Below are positions 1-10,409 of a DNA stretch of 64,000 nt, piece after piece. Each line of letters begins with the position of its first letter. The stretch's first letter is position 1. The stretch comes from Wolbachia endosymbiont of Folsomia candida (GTDB lineage Bacteria > Pseudomonadota > Alphaproteobacteria > Rickettsiales > Anaplasmataceae), in NCBI RefSeq assembly GCF_001931755.2, contig NZ_CP015510.2, positions 744,001 through 808,000 on the forward strand, written 5' to 3'. A program made the position numbers and the translations under genes. The notes beneath the pieces are model-generated. The model saw nothing but the letters and a program-made list of their open reading frames with translations, searched no databases and was not told the DNA's origin.

Positions 1-1
1 A

Positions 2-3000
2 TTGCGCATATCTGCTGAAACTGGGTGTATAAAATTTACTAACGCCTTGATAATTTCACCAGAGCTCACAGTTGATTCAGGTCATTTAGATTATTATCGT
101 AAATGGCACTTTAGTCCTTTCTGGTTAGCTGCTGAAAATAGTCACATAAATATTGCAAAAACTCTCATTGAAAAATTTCCTGATTATCTTACTTGGAGGG
201 CGGATAACAACCACTATACTCTACTCAAATTTATCTTGGAGCGGAAAGAATTCGATGTCCTTAGATCTTGTTTAAATTTAAATCCAGAATTAAAAATAAT
301 TGATGTTAATAGTGATATTGGTGGTGGTTATGGAACATCACTACTAGTTTACACCATTACTGAACATGCACCATTAGATGTGATTGAATTATTAATAGAG
401 CAAACTAACATTGACCGTGTCAATAATCTTAAAATTGGAGGACACTCTACTTCCGCTGTAATGTATATTATTGGGTACTTGCCTGGCTACGAAGACTCAA
501 ATGTAAGTTCAAGAATAATGGAGCTTCTTGTAAAAAAAGGTCTTGATTTAAACATAGTTGATAAGGAAGGTTTTACACCTTTAAATACAATCATTTTCGA
601 GTTCAAATACGATAGTCTGTTGGCTCCTATTAGCAAGATAACAAAAGTCAATTATAAGGGTAATTTGTTTTACTCTGATACAAATATAAATTTCTTTAAC
701 ACAGTGAAGCATTTGCTAGAATATGGTGTTATTTATAACCCAAGTAATGATAAAACACCATTACAACTTGCCCAGCAGATGCATTATGTGCAAGAATTGT
801 TAAAAAAAGTATATCAACTTGGTCAACAGCAGAATTATAAAATTGATGAGATACTGGATGAAGTATCAGATAAAGTATTAGAATTAAAGAGCCATAACCT
901 GAGTGGTGATACAATTCATGAAGCATTAAAGAAAGTAGGACTAATGCCTGATTATATGTCATGGTTTGGGTTGGATGAAAAATTAGATACAGTGTTAGAG
1001 TCACTTGATTCTTATATGAATGGGTTGCAAGAGCAAGAAGAAATGTGGAAACGTGGTGGTTATAGCGTTAATGAGATATTAGGTTCTAAAGTATTAAAGC
1101 AATTAAGATCACAAAACCCTAGCGATGATATGCAGGGGCAAGAGGGGTTGTTAAAAAGAGTGCTGGAACTTTTTGTCAATCAGAATTATAAAATTTCTGA
1201 AGCATTCGATGAGGTAAAAGATGAAGCAATGAAGTGCAAACAGAAGTTGCAAAAAGGAGTACAGCAAACTGTCCAAAAGCAGAATCCAGAAGGATTAGAT
1301 GACTTAATATTGAAAATCACTGCTTCTGAAGATATAGATTTTTTGAGTACAACTTTATTGGAGTTGAGTGATGTAGGTAAAAAAAATAAGATGAAAGCGT
1401 TAGAGCTTATGTTTCAATTTTCTGAACCATCATCTAAAATTTTAAAATTATTAAAACTTATTGATAATATATTTAATGCTATTCAGAAAAATGACAGAGA
1501 CAGTGTTGAACATCTATTACAGCAAGCAAAGCGTTCTGATACTATAAAAGCAGTTATTAATACTCAAGATAAGAGAGGTGGCACTCCATTACACAAAGCT
1601 GCTAAGTATGGCAACAAAGATGTGGTAAATGCCTTATTAAATGAAGTTAAAGATGACATTGAGGAATTAAATAAGTTTCTTTTTGATACTAAAGGGTATG
1701 GAATAACACCATTACACTATGCTGCATTAAATGATCATAAAGAGGTAATTGATATTCTGTTAGATAGAATGAAGAATAACCCAAATAGCTTAAAAGAGTT
1801 AGTTTTTGGTCAGGCAGATAACAAGATTGATTTTAATGACCAATCTTCAGTAGTAGAACCACTTTTAGAAAGAACAATAGAAGCTTTCATAAAAAATAAA
1901 CACCCTACAATATTACATGAAGCAGTACATGGTAATAAGAAAGAAATAATAAAATTAATCTTGGATAAAATTAAAGAAACGAAAGAAGATATAGACCAGT
2001 ATATTAATGCCAAAGACACTGAAGGTAACACTCCATTAATGTGTGCTGCTGAGCTAGGGAAAGTTGATGCAACTCAAGTACTATTAGAGTATGAAGCTGA
2101 TGTTGATGTTAAAAATAATGAAGGCAAAACAGCATTACACTGGTCTGCTAAAGTTGGTAGTCAAGAAATTGTGCTGTTGTTATTACGCAAACAAGCAGAT
2201 CCTGATATTACAGATGACAATTGGGAAACACCATTAGACTTAGCTGCTAAAGGCAAGCACTGGGAAGTTGCTATAATTTTGTTGAGAAAGTATGGTGGAG
2301 AATTTTATCGTCTTCATGAAGATCAAAAGCGAGAGTTATTAAGCTATATTCAGCAAAAACCTGAAGACAGTAGAGTGGACTATAGAGATATTATCAACTA
2401 TTATCTAATAGAGGCTGTAGATAAAGGAAGCTCAGCAGAAGAAATTCGGAAGGAAGTTAGCAAGCTTATCGGTATGGGTGCTAATATTAATGCTGTTGAT
2501 TATAGTGGCAGTACTACTCTGCACATTGCTGCTAAAAGAGGAAACTTGGAAATAGTACAATACCTAATAGAGTATGTAAGAAAAATAGACCCTGATAAGT
2601 TGAGCGAATTTGTTAATGCTAAGAACAACGATGACATTACACTGCTACACAGTGCTGTTGAAAGTGGAAAATTGGATGTAGTAAAATACCTAATAGAGTA
2701 TATAGAAAAAATAAACCCTAATAAGTTGGGCGAATTTGGATTTATTAATGCTAAAGACAACTATGGCATTACACCGCTACACAGAGCTTCCAGCATGGGA
2801 AACTTGGAAATAGTACAATACCTAATAGGATATGTAGAAAAAATAAACCTTGATAAGTTAAGCGAATTTGTTAATACTGAGAACAACTATGGCATTACAC
2901 CGCTACACAGTGCCGTTGAAAGTGGAAAGTTGGATATAGTAGAACATTTAGTCGGGAAAAGAGCAAATGTTTATGCTGAGAACAAAGGTAAGGAAACACC

Positions 3001-6000
3001 GCTGCACATTGCTGCTAAAAGAAGAAGTTGGGAAGTAGTAAAATACCTAATAAAGCATGTAGAAGAAACAGACCTTGATAAGTTGAGCGAATTTGTTAAT
3101 GCTAAGGACAACAATGGCATTACACCACTACACAGTGCTGTTGAAAGTGGAAAGTTGGAAGAAATAAAATACTTAGTTGGAAAAGGGGCTGATGTTAAGG
3201 ACAATGAAACACTGCTGCACAGTGCTGTTAAAAGTGGAAAATTGGAAGTAGTAAAGTACCTAGTAAAAAAAGGCGCTGATGTTAATGCTAAGGGATATTA
3301 CAGTGAAACACCACTGCACATAGCTGTTGAAAGTGGGAAATTGGAAGTAGTAAAGTACTTAGTAGAAAAAGGAGCTGATGTTAATGCTAAGGCTAAGGGA
3401 TATTACGGTATACTGCTGCATAGAGCTGCTTACAGTTTGAAATGGGAAGTAGTAAAATACCTAATAGAAAAAGGAGCTGACGTTAATGCTAAAGATGAAA
3501 ACGGGAAAACTCTGTTAGATTCAGCTAAAGAAAGAGGTAATTACGGTATTATTGATTTACTTTCTAAAGCTCAATTAGGACATTCAAGTAGTCAAATACA
3601 ATCTAATCAAAAACAGCAAAAAGCCTTTACACGTTTAAGTAAGTATATAGGCAGTAACTTTCCTGAAGTTGAAACAAAGTCAGTAAAGCAAGGACTATAT
3701 TTGCCATCATTTGAAAGTCGAAATATTAAGATCGATGGTAAGTGTGCAGCCATTACTCGCATATTTTCTCAAGGGTTATTTTTATGGCAAGTGCATGAAT
3801 CATTCTTGGCTAACTTACAAACCTCAGCTGAACTGTATGAACGCCTAGCGCAAGGTAAACAGATATCTTCTCGAGAGGAACAGGAGATTTTTGCCTTAAG
3901 TCGTTTACTTGATGGTGCTGAGAGCGAGTTAAATTCACCTACAAGCAGCTTGCCTTCAACTCTTAGTCACATTAAAAGCTATAAAACACTTGATGATTTA
4001 TCTCGTTATGTAGGTAGACTCACTGAAGATTTTGCGATTCATTTAGTCACTAGCAATCACGTAGTTGCAATTTACCGTAGAGGTAACACTTATACATACT
4101 TTGATAGTAACGTTGCTTTGGTATCTGATTTACAAAATGTTGATCAGCTGATGAAAGTTGTGAAAAAAGGTGTAGAATATGCGGGCTATGAACTGGCTGA
4201 AGAAGGGTTTTTAGTAGAGCATTTTGATGTTACTGCGGCAAATAATGCATTAACAGATGAGCAGAAAGAAATCTTAGAAAAACCAATTCAAACAGAACGT
4301 CATCTTCTTTCTTTGCAAGATCAAGAGCATGGCCTGATTGATGTTGATGGTGAGAAGATATCTCGAGTAACACTGTATGACATGGGAGCTAAATTACATG
4401 TAGAGGCAAGTGCTCCTATACTAATTAATTCTGAAATGAACAGCGAAAACTTAGCAGCAAACTTAAACTCTGGTAAAATAAAGATCACAGCTCGTGAATA
4501 TCTACAAAACCTTAAAGGTAATAAAAAGGAAGTTGTTCAAGACTTAGTACAAAAGGTTTCTACTCTGCATTTTGATGGGTCAATTAATGAGATTAAGGAT
4601 ACTAAAACTATACAAGACTTAGTTCTTTCTAATGATGGTCAAATGTTAGATTCTTATCAATTGAATAAAATTCTTAAAGGGCCAATAGAACAATCAATTA
4701 AAGCTTTGCCTTATTACATGGAAGTTGCAAATACGAAACACTGGCCAAATAGATTAACTAACGCAGCAGGCAGAATCAGTATGGCCAAAGGATTCTATGA
4801 TATTGCTCACTCTATACGTTATGGAGATACTCAAGGCTTTTTACTTGGCTCTGGAGAAATTGGCTTTTCATTATTTTCGCAGCTAATTGAAGATGGCATT
4901 GTAAAAGTAGCGCCACAAGTTATTAAGCAGATGAAACATAGTATTTTCTTAACAAGAGGGTTTGCTGGGTTAATCTCAAGTCCATTTGATATTTATGATT
5001 TAGTCAGTTCATCAATTGATTTAGCAAATAGCAAAAAAGGCTCTAAAGAATGGAGAGATAGTATAGCAGGAGTTACTTTCTCTGGTTCATCAGTTGCAAT
5101 AGGTGTGGCATTTACTGCTCTTGGAAAACCAGGTGCTGGCACTGTAATTGGACTTGGAATCATTGTTGGTCAAGGGCTTTATAGTGGTACTAGTATGGTC
5201 ATTGAGTATAAGAAGTACAAATTAACCACTAACCAAGAGTTTCGACTATTTTGGCATACATTTGCGCTGCAACTACCACCTGAGGATGTACAATATCTTG
5301 CAGCAAGGAAAGACGTAGTAAATAAATTAGCTGAACAAGCATGGGAATATCTCCAGAATAATACTCATGTAGCTGCTTATGGTATGGGACTTGGAGAGAT
5401 TAGATTTGTCGATGATACTCATTCCCGTTCTAAAAGAATGGTAGATGATATGGAACAATCTATAACAGGTGCCAAATTGAGAAACGATATTTACGTTCAT
5501 AATCAAGAGGATCTGGAAGAAGCAATTAAAGAATTATTACCAAAACCAAAAGAGGTGAAAGTGGAGCCAAGTAGTAGCTCTATTGGTATGTCCAGCCCAA
5601 GCAACGAAAGAAATGGTCGAAATTTATCACGTATTGTCCCGGTATCTCCTTCTCCTGATGCACAAATGCTTTGTCTTCCTCAGTTTACTCACCGTGATTA
5701 CGAATATGACAACAGCTTCATTGGTAGAAAACCAGTGTACACTGTTCCTCATAGTGATTTTCTTGTCCCTCATTGGGATAGTGGGTATGGCGATAGCCCT
5801 GCATTGTACAGCAATTCTTCTACAGCTATTTATCATTGTCACAATGCTATAATAGTTGGCCGTAAGAATGATACTATAGAAAACCCAACTATGGTGTTTG
5901 ATTTAAGTTTGGTAAATGGAAATGGTCTGATAGTAAGTAGCAGTAAGTATAATAATCAATTCAATATTGCCCAAGGTGGAGCAAAAATATATGGCAGCAA

Positions 6001-9000
6001 TCATACCAGCAATGTCTTTACTTTAACCGATGATAATTTCTTTGGTAGGGTTTCTGGTGGCACAGCAAATGCAACTAATGTACTTGATGTGAGCCAGTTA
6101 AAAAGTAAAGGATTATCTTATGAAAATAATATCGTCACCACTCAAGAAGCCCAAATGACTGCTGAAAATATTAATCATTTTATTGGTAGAAAGGCAGAAG
6201 CAGAACATGTTGATTGTCAGAACATGAATAATAAAATAGTAATAGATAGTCGTGGTGGTAATAGTGGAAATAGCGATGTTGTAAGTAACTGCAGAAAGGT
6301 GATAGTTACAGGAAATACTAAGGTAGTAAGTAATGAATCTGACAATACTTTTTACATTAAACCAAGTGCTGGTCATGCTGAAATAAGGGGTGAAGGCAAA
6401 GGATTTGTAATATTTTCTGATACTGCATTATTACAAAGAGCTTCAAATATTAGTTATTCATCTACAAACAATACGTTATCAATAGAGATTAAAGGTAATA
6501 GTGGAAATAGTGGTACATTTACACTTGATGTTCAAAATTATTTAGATAAAGAGAATAATCATCATTATCTACTGATCGATAAGTATGGCAGTGTTATTGA
6601 ACCTATCATTCAGTCAAATTCTACACACTTCAACTTAAAAGCAGAAACTAATTTAACAACTAGAGCTGAAGTTGCTCAGCGCTACCAAGAAATTTCTCAA
6701 GTTAATGGCAACTATACAGTCTATGGAGTAGTGAGGGACACAGCAAGAAACAATATGATCTTTGGCTCTGAAGGTAGTGATGTAATACCGCTAACTCAAA
6801 ATGTCACTTTTGCTCAAGGTAATGAAGAAAGTGATGTTTATAGTCTGATTTCATGTGAGAAAGCTAATGTTACAATCAACAACTACGATGAGAAAAAAGC
6901 TCTTGATATACTTTACTTACCTACAGATTCAATTGAAACCAATAGAGTTGAAGATGATTTGCATATAGCTACAGGCAACGTAACAGCAAACATCAAAGTA
7001 GAAAATTTCTTTAGAAATAGCAGTTATAGACACTTAACAATAATAGATAAAGACAAAAACACATTTTTACCATGGCCAAGTAAACAGTCTTATGTGCAGC
7101 TAGTACCTTTCTTCCATGCGACAAAAGGTCAGTACATGTTTTTATTATCGGCAGAAAAGGTGCAAAATAATCCAGAAGTTATAGTGGACGCTAAGCTAGA
7201 TGACATAAGGTTTTATAGATATGGAAATGACCTCATGTTAATGGATGATCAACCGCTAATAGTTAAGGTAGAAAACTTCTATGGCAACCAATATGGAAAC
7301 TTTACATTAAATTTTCGTAGTAAAGAGAAGCTAAGTTCTAAGCAGTTATCTGAATTAGCCAAAATTGCAATAAATTATCAAGATGAGATAAGAAGTAGCT
7401 ATTATGACAGTTTTAGAGAATATAGGATGTCTACTTTTAACTCTACTATTTATCACAACCAAAAGTTTGTTAATGGTAGTTTAACTACAGTAGAGCAAGA
7501 TGATAAACGAGTAGGAATATTGCTACTTAAAGACCCTGCAGATATTGAGGTGTCAGCTGATAACAATGATCTTGTTTTTTTTGCTGCTCAAAGTAATGCC
7601 ACGTTTGTCATAAAGAATTGGAACGACACAGATCATAGAGTTTCAATGTTGAGGTTTGGTCAGGAAGACAAAGCAATAGAAGTCAGAAAATTAGATAAAT
7701 TTGATTTGTCACAAGTGTCAGAGATTCAGGCTGTAATCAATAAAGCTGCAGTGAGTAATACTTTGGATGAACAACTAGAAAAGTTAGACAATGAAGTAGT
7801 AAATGGCCTAAAATATTTACTTGCAAGTAATGGAATAGTAAATGGTATTAATACTTATAGCTGCCTAGGTTTTGATTCAATAGAAGATCAACAAGAGTTT
7901 GTTGCTACGTATTCTACTCTTTATAACAAAGAAAAGTTAAAAGAAGTTTTACAAGATAGTCAGGTAGTGGAAGCGTTAAGATGGCTGATAGCAAAAGGGC
8001 AAACTAATTTATCATTAAAAGATCCTGATAAAGAAAGGGACGTATTATTAAAAGATTTAGATCAATGCTTTGCTGCAAAAGATAATTTTACGATAGAGAA
8101 TAGAGGTAAAGTTTCTGTACTGAAGTTTAACCAAACAATAGAGGTAGATTTATCAGAACTGTCAGAGATTCAGCATCTAATAAGTAAATACGATATAAGC
8201 AATGCTGCAAATCAGCAACTAGAAGAATTAGGCGATGATGAAGAATTTAAATACTTGCTTGTAAGTCTTGACATAGAAAATGGTATTGAAGTTTATAATT
8301 GTTTAGCAGAGGAAGATACGCAAAATGTTCTGAACCCTTATTACTATGAATGGGTTAACTGGAATTTAGTAAAGAATCTTATCGAGGAAAATAAATTTGA
8401 TGTAAGCAGTAAAGCAGATGATGGCAATACTATACTACACGAAGCAGCATCTTCTGGTTCTAGTAAATTAGATGTAGTAAAATATCTAGTAGAAGAGAAG
8501 AAAGCTGATGTGAACAGTAAAGCAAATGATGGTAGGACTCCTCTTCACCATGCTGCATTTTCTGGAAGTTTGAACCTAGTAAAATATCTTGTAGATGAGA
8601 AAGGAGTTGATGTTAGCGCTAAAGACAACTATGGAAGGACACCACTATACCATGCTGCATCTTCTGGCAATTTGGATCTAGTAAAGTATCTAGTAGAGGA
8701 GAAGAGGGTTGATGTAAACACTAAAGACAATTATGGAAATATTCTTCTTCATGAAGCAGCATCTTCTGGTAATTTAGATCTAGTAAAATATCTTATAGAT
8801 AAAGGAGCAGATGTTAATGCTAAAACTAATGGTCATTGGACACCGCTACACAAAGCTGCAGAAAAAGGTAATGAAGAAATAGTTTTAGCTTTACTTGCAA
8901 AAGGTGTTGACGTTAATGCGAAGACAATAGGAGGGAGGACAGCTCTTCATTGGGCAGCATACAAGGGTAATACAGAGACAGTTTTAGCATTACTGAATAA

Positions 9001-9889
9001 GGGTGCTAATGTTAATGCTAGAACTGATGATAATGAGACACCTTTACATTTAGCAGCATCAAGAGAAGTAGCTTCAGCATTACTGAATAAAGGAGCAGAT
9101 ATTAATGCAAAAGATAGTAGTGGTTGGACAGCTCTTCGTACAGCAGAACAGCAAGGTAAAAGAGAAATTGTTGATTTATTAAACCATCGAAATACTACAG
9201 AACATCAACGCAGCCGTCGTGCTATCGATGAAGAAAATATAGTAAGTTCAGCTACAAGAATTGGATCAAGTATAAATGATTTATTCGGTTGGGTAAAAAG
9301 TTCTATAGGTGGGTTATTTAGTTCTAGAGCTGCTTTACCTGAAAACAATACAACTCAAAGTTCAATATCACAAGTCAACGCGCAAGTAGATGTTGATGGT
9401 ACAATACTGCTATTGGATGTGTTTGTAAGAAAAATTACAGGTCAAAAGTATGTTTCTTCAGTAGATAAATCTATATCCCTACTAGAGGCACAAGGCTATG
9501 CATCAAGTATTACCTTAGGATTTGATACACTACTAAAGCGTACGGCAAGGAGTTGTGGTATACAAGATGTAAATTTTAATCCTATACCAGTACAATCAAC
9601 TATAGTTGGAAAAATAAGAAGTGGTAATTTTTCTGAAATATCAAAGACCTTATACTCATCTGCAAAAGAAGCTAGCCCAGAGTTTAAACAGACCGGTAAG
9701 TTTTTAGCACAATTAAAAAGTCATCTGGAGGAAATGGTAGATGAGAAAGAAACTGTAATGAATAAACAGAAGACTTTAACGGGTAGTCCTAAACCTAGTG
9801 TTTCAGCAACTGCTATAGAGTCCAAAGAACCTAGTACTTTCTTAAATGGTACTTCAATAGCTAAAATAAGCAACGTACTGGGACTATAA
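2..9889 (+). CDS. Giant ankyrin / protease-like / pore-forming / latrotoxin-C-terminal toxin-like protein, 5'-partial
   Basis: The reading frame is open from the window edge for about 3295 codons, so the start is probably outside (TTG at base 2 is only the first possible start). Ankyrin-type repeats lie at about residues 30-260, 500-790 and 820-1190. A papain-like/C58-like region follows, with candidate triad C1248 (GKCAAITRIF), H1353 (SNHVVAIYR) and D1368 (YFDSN). About 1570-1780 resembles the TcdA/TcdB pore-forming region, with a long glycine-rich hydrophobic stretch near 1695-1730. A furin-like RSKR lies near 1810, then asparagine-rich beta repeats with RTX-like patterns (GSEGSD). More ankyrin repeats are at about 2785-3065, then RSRR near 3072 and a latrotoxin-C-terminal-like domain to about 3250. 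This architecture fits the eukaryotic-association module of phage WO. Domain calls are by eye. Host-directed toxin activity is inferred, and the protease may be inactive. Confidence 0.85.
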   Translation: MRISAETGCIKFTNALIISPELTVDSGHLDYYRKWHFSPFWLAAENSHINIAKTLIEKFPDYLTWRADNNHYTLLKFILERKEFDVLRSCLNLNPELKIIDVNSDIGGGYGTSLLVYTITEHAPLDVIELLIEQTNIDRVNNLKIGGHSTSAVMYIIGYLPGYEDSNVSSRIMELLVKKGLDLNIVDKEGFTPLNTIIFEFKYDSLLAPISKITKVNYKGNLFYSDTNINFFNTVKHLLEYGVIYNPSNDKTPLQLAQQMHYVQELLKKVYQLGQQQNYKIDEILDEVSDKVLELKSHNLSGDTIHEALKKVGLMPDYMSWFGLDEKLDTVLESLDSYMNGLQEQEEMWKRGGYSVNEILGSKVLKQLRSQNPSDDMQGQEGLLKRVLELFVNQNYKISEAFDEVKDEAMKCKQKLQKGVQQTVQKQNPEGLDDLILKITASEDIDFLSTTLLELSDVGKKNKMKALELMFQFSEPSSKILKLLKLIDNIFNAIQKNDRDSVEHLLQQAKRSDTIKAVINTQDKRGGTPLHKAAKYGNKDVVNALLNEVKDDIEELNKFLFDTKGYGITPLHYAALNDHKEVIDILLDRMKNNPNSLKELVFGQADNKIDFNDQSSVVEPLLERTIEAFIKNKHPTILHEAVHGNKKEIIKLILDKIKETKEDIDQYINAKDTEGNTPLMCAAELGKVDATQVLLEYEADVDVKNNEGKTALHWSAKVGSQEIVLLLLRKQADPDITDDNWETPLDLAAKGKHWEVAIILLRKYGGEFYRLHEDQKRELLSYIQQKPEDSRVDYRDIINYYLIEAVDKGSSAEEIRKEVSKLIGMGANINAVDYSGSTTLHIAAKRGNLEIVQYLIEYVRKIDPDKLSEFVNAKNNDDITLLHSAVESGKLDVVKYLIEYIEKINPNKLGEFGFINAKDNYGITPLHRASSMGNLEIVQYLIGYVEKINLDKLSEFVNTENNYGITPLHSAVESGKLDIVEHLVGKRANVYAENKGKETPLHIAAKRRSWEVVKYLIKHVEETDLDKLSEFVNAKDNNGITPLHSAVESGKLEEIKYLVGKGADVKDNETLLHSAVKSGKLEVVKYLVKKGADVNAKGYYSETPLHIAVESGKLEVVKYLVEKGADVNAKAKGYYGILLHRAAYSLKWEVVKYLIEKGADVNAKDENGKTLLDSAKERGNYGIIDLLSKAQLGHSSSQIQSNQKQQKAFTRLSKYIGSNFPEVETKSVKQGLYLPSFESRNIKIDGKCAAITRIFSQGLFLWQVHESFLANLQTSAELYERLAQGKQISSREEQEIFALSRLLDGAESELNSPTSSLPSTLSHIKSYKTLDDLSRYVGRLTEDFAIHLVTSNHVVAIYRRGNTYTYFDSNVALVSDLQNVDQLMKVVKKGVEYAGYELAEEGFLVEHFDVTAANNALTDEQKEILEKPIQTERHLLSLQDQEHGLIDVDGEKISRVTLYDMGAKLHVEASAPILINSEMNSENLAANLNSGKIKITAREYLQNLKGNKKEVVQDLVQKVSTLHFDGSINEIKDTKTIQDLVLSNDGQMLDSYQLNKILKGPIEQSIKALPYYMEVANTKHWPNRLTNAAGRISMAKGFYDIAHSIRYGDTQGFLLGSGEIGFSLFSQLIEDGIVKVAPQVIKQMKHSIFLTRGFAGLISSPFDIYDLVSSSIDLANSKKGSKEWRDSIAGVTFSGSSVAIGVAFTALGKPGAGTVIGLGIIVGQGLYSGTSMVIEYKKYKLTTNQEFRLFWHTFALQLPPEDVQYLAARKDVVNKLAEQAWEYLQNNTHVAAYGMGLGEIRFVDDTHSRSKRMVDDMEQSITGAKLRNDIYVHNQEDLEEAIKELLPKPKEVKVEPSSSSIGMSSPSNERNGRNLSRIVPVSPSPDAQMLCLPQFTHRDYEYDNSFIGRKPVYTVPHSDFLVPHWDSGYGDSPALYSNSSTAIYHCHNAIIVGRKNDTIENPTMVFDLSLVNGNGLIVSSSKYNNQFNIAQGGAKIYGSNHTSNVFTLTDDNFFGRVSGGTANATNVLDVSQLKSKGLSYENNIVTTQEAQMTAENINHFIGRKAEAEHVDCQNMNNKIVIDSRGGNSGNSDVVSNCRKVIVTGNTKVVSNESDNTFYIKPSAGHAEIRGEGKGFVIFSDTALLQRASNISYSSTNNTLSIEIKGNSGNSGTFTLDVQNYLDKENNHHYLLIDKYGSVIEPIIQSNSTHFNLKAETNLTTRAEVAQRYQEISQVNGNYTVYGVVRDTARNNMIFGSEGSDVIPLTQNVTFAQGNEESDVYSLISCEKANVTINNYDEKKALDILYLPTDSIETNRVEDDLHIATGNVTANIKVENFFRNSSYRHLTIIDKDKNTFLPWPSKQSYVQLVPFFHATKGQYMFLLSAEKVQNNPEVIVDAKLDDIRFYRYGNDLMLMDDQPLIVKVENFYGNQYGNFTLNFRSKEKLSSKQLSELAKIAINYQDEIRSSYYDSFREYRMSTFNSTIYHNQKFVNGSLTTVEQDDKRVGILLLKDPADIEVSADNNDLVFFAAQSNATFVIKNWNDTDHRVSMLRFGQEDKAIEVRKLDKFDLSQVSEIQAVINKAAVSNTLDEQLEKLDNEVVNGLKYLLASNGIVNGINTYSCLGFDSIEDQQEFVATYSTLYNKEKLKEVLQDSQVVEALRWLIAKGQTNLSLKDPDKERDVLLKDLDQCFAAKDNFTIENRGKVSVLKFNQTIEVDLSELSEIQHLISKYDISNAANQQLEELGDDEEFKYLLVSLDIENGIEVYNCLAEEDTQNVLNPYYYEWVNWNLVKNLIEENKFDVSSKADDGNTILHEAASSGSSKLDVVKYLVEEKKADVNSKANDGRTPLHHAAFSGSLNLVKYLVDEKGVDVSAKDNYGRTPLYHAASSGNLDLVKYLVEEKRVDVNTKDNYGNILLHEAASSGNLDLVKYLIDKGADVNAKTNGHWTPLHKAAEKGNEEIVLALLAKGVDVNAKTIGGRTALHWAAYKGNTETVLALLNKGANVNARTDDNETPLHLAASREVASALLNKGADINAKDSSGWTALRTAEQQGKREIVDLLNHRNTTEHQRSRRAIDEENIVSSATRIGSSINDLFGWVKSSIGGLFSSRAALPENNTTQSSISQVNAQVDVDGTILLLDVFVRKITGQKYVSSVDKSISLLEAQGYASSITLGFDTLLKRTARSCGIQDVNFNPIPVQSTIVGKIRSGNFSEISKTLYSSAKEASPEFKQTGKFLAQLKSHLEEMVDEKETVMNKQKTLTGSPKPSVSATAIESKEPSTFLNGTSIAKISNVLGL

Positions 9890-10061
9890 AGAGAGTATAA
9901 TATTGATTACTTTTAAAAACATAGCTGATCCTTAACATTGCTTAAATCAAATTATGAAGTTGGTAAAGTAACGGTGAATCTCATGGCATTCTACTCAAAT
10001 AGATTCTTTCCATTTTTAGTAGAGCATTGTAATATATTCTGCAAATGGTTATAGTTTTATC

Positions 10062-10409
10062 ATGAATTCTCTTGATGTAATAATAGGTAAAAAGATAAGA
10101 CTCTGGAGACGAGCGCGTGGATTGACGACGATACAGCTGGGAGAGAAGTTAGGCATTTCATCTAGCCAAATAATGAAATACGAGAGAGCTGAAGCTAAAA
10201 TTTCAGCAAGTCGGTTACATGAGCTAGCAAAAGTTCTTTCAGTTGATGTATCGGACTTTTTTATTGATATGTCTTCGGACTTGTATGAAGATAATGAAAG
10301 TGATAAAGAAGGTAGGGAAATAATAGAGCTGATCGCAGACTACAAAAAAATCAAGAAAGAATTGCAGGGATCAGCTCGTTTAGTCATAAAATCTTTTCCA
10401 AAGAGTTAA
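10062..10409 (+). CDS. XRE-family helix-turn-helix regulator
   Basis: This 115-residue protein has a Cro/C1-type helix-turn-helix in its first 65 residues: IRLWRRARGLTTIQLGEKLG, then SSSQIMKYERAEAKISASRL. An acidic linker and a short charged tail follow. It is probably a DNA-binding repressor or activator. Such single-domain XRE proteins are common in phage WO regions, which suits its place between the giant toxin-like gene and radC. It runs toward the next gene on the minus strand and the two stops overlap by 4 bp. The family is clear; its operator and target genes cannot be read from the sequence. Confidence 0.85.
   Translation: MNSLDVIIGKKIRLWRRARGLTTIQLGEKLGISSSQIMKYERAEAKISASRLHELAKVLSVDVSDFFIDMSSDLYEDNESDKEGREIIELIADYKKIKKELQGSARLVIKSFPKS

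Noticed and set aside
2500-3600. Regular ~100-bp repeats that could suggest a CRISPR array or tandem repeat locus
   Set aside because: They are in-frame ankyrin codons with variable spacing and no unique spacers.
5583-5852. Hydrophobic plus-strand frame inside the giant gene
   Set aside because: A shadow of the main frame; the hydrophobic look comes from frame-shifted Asn/Ser-rich codons.
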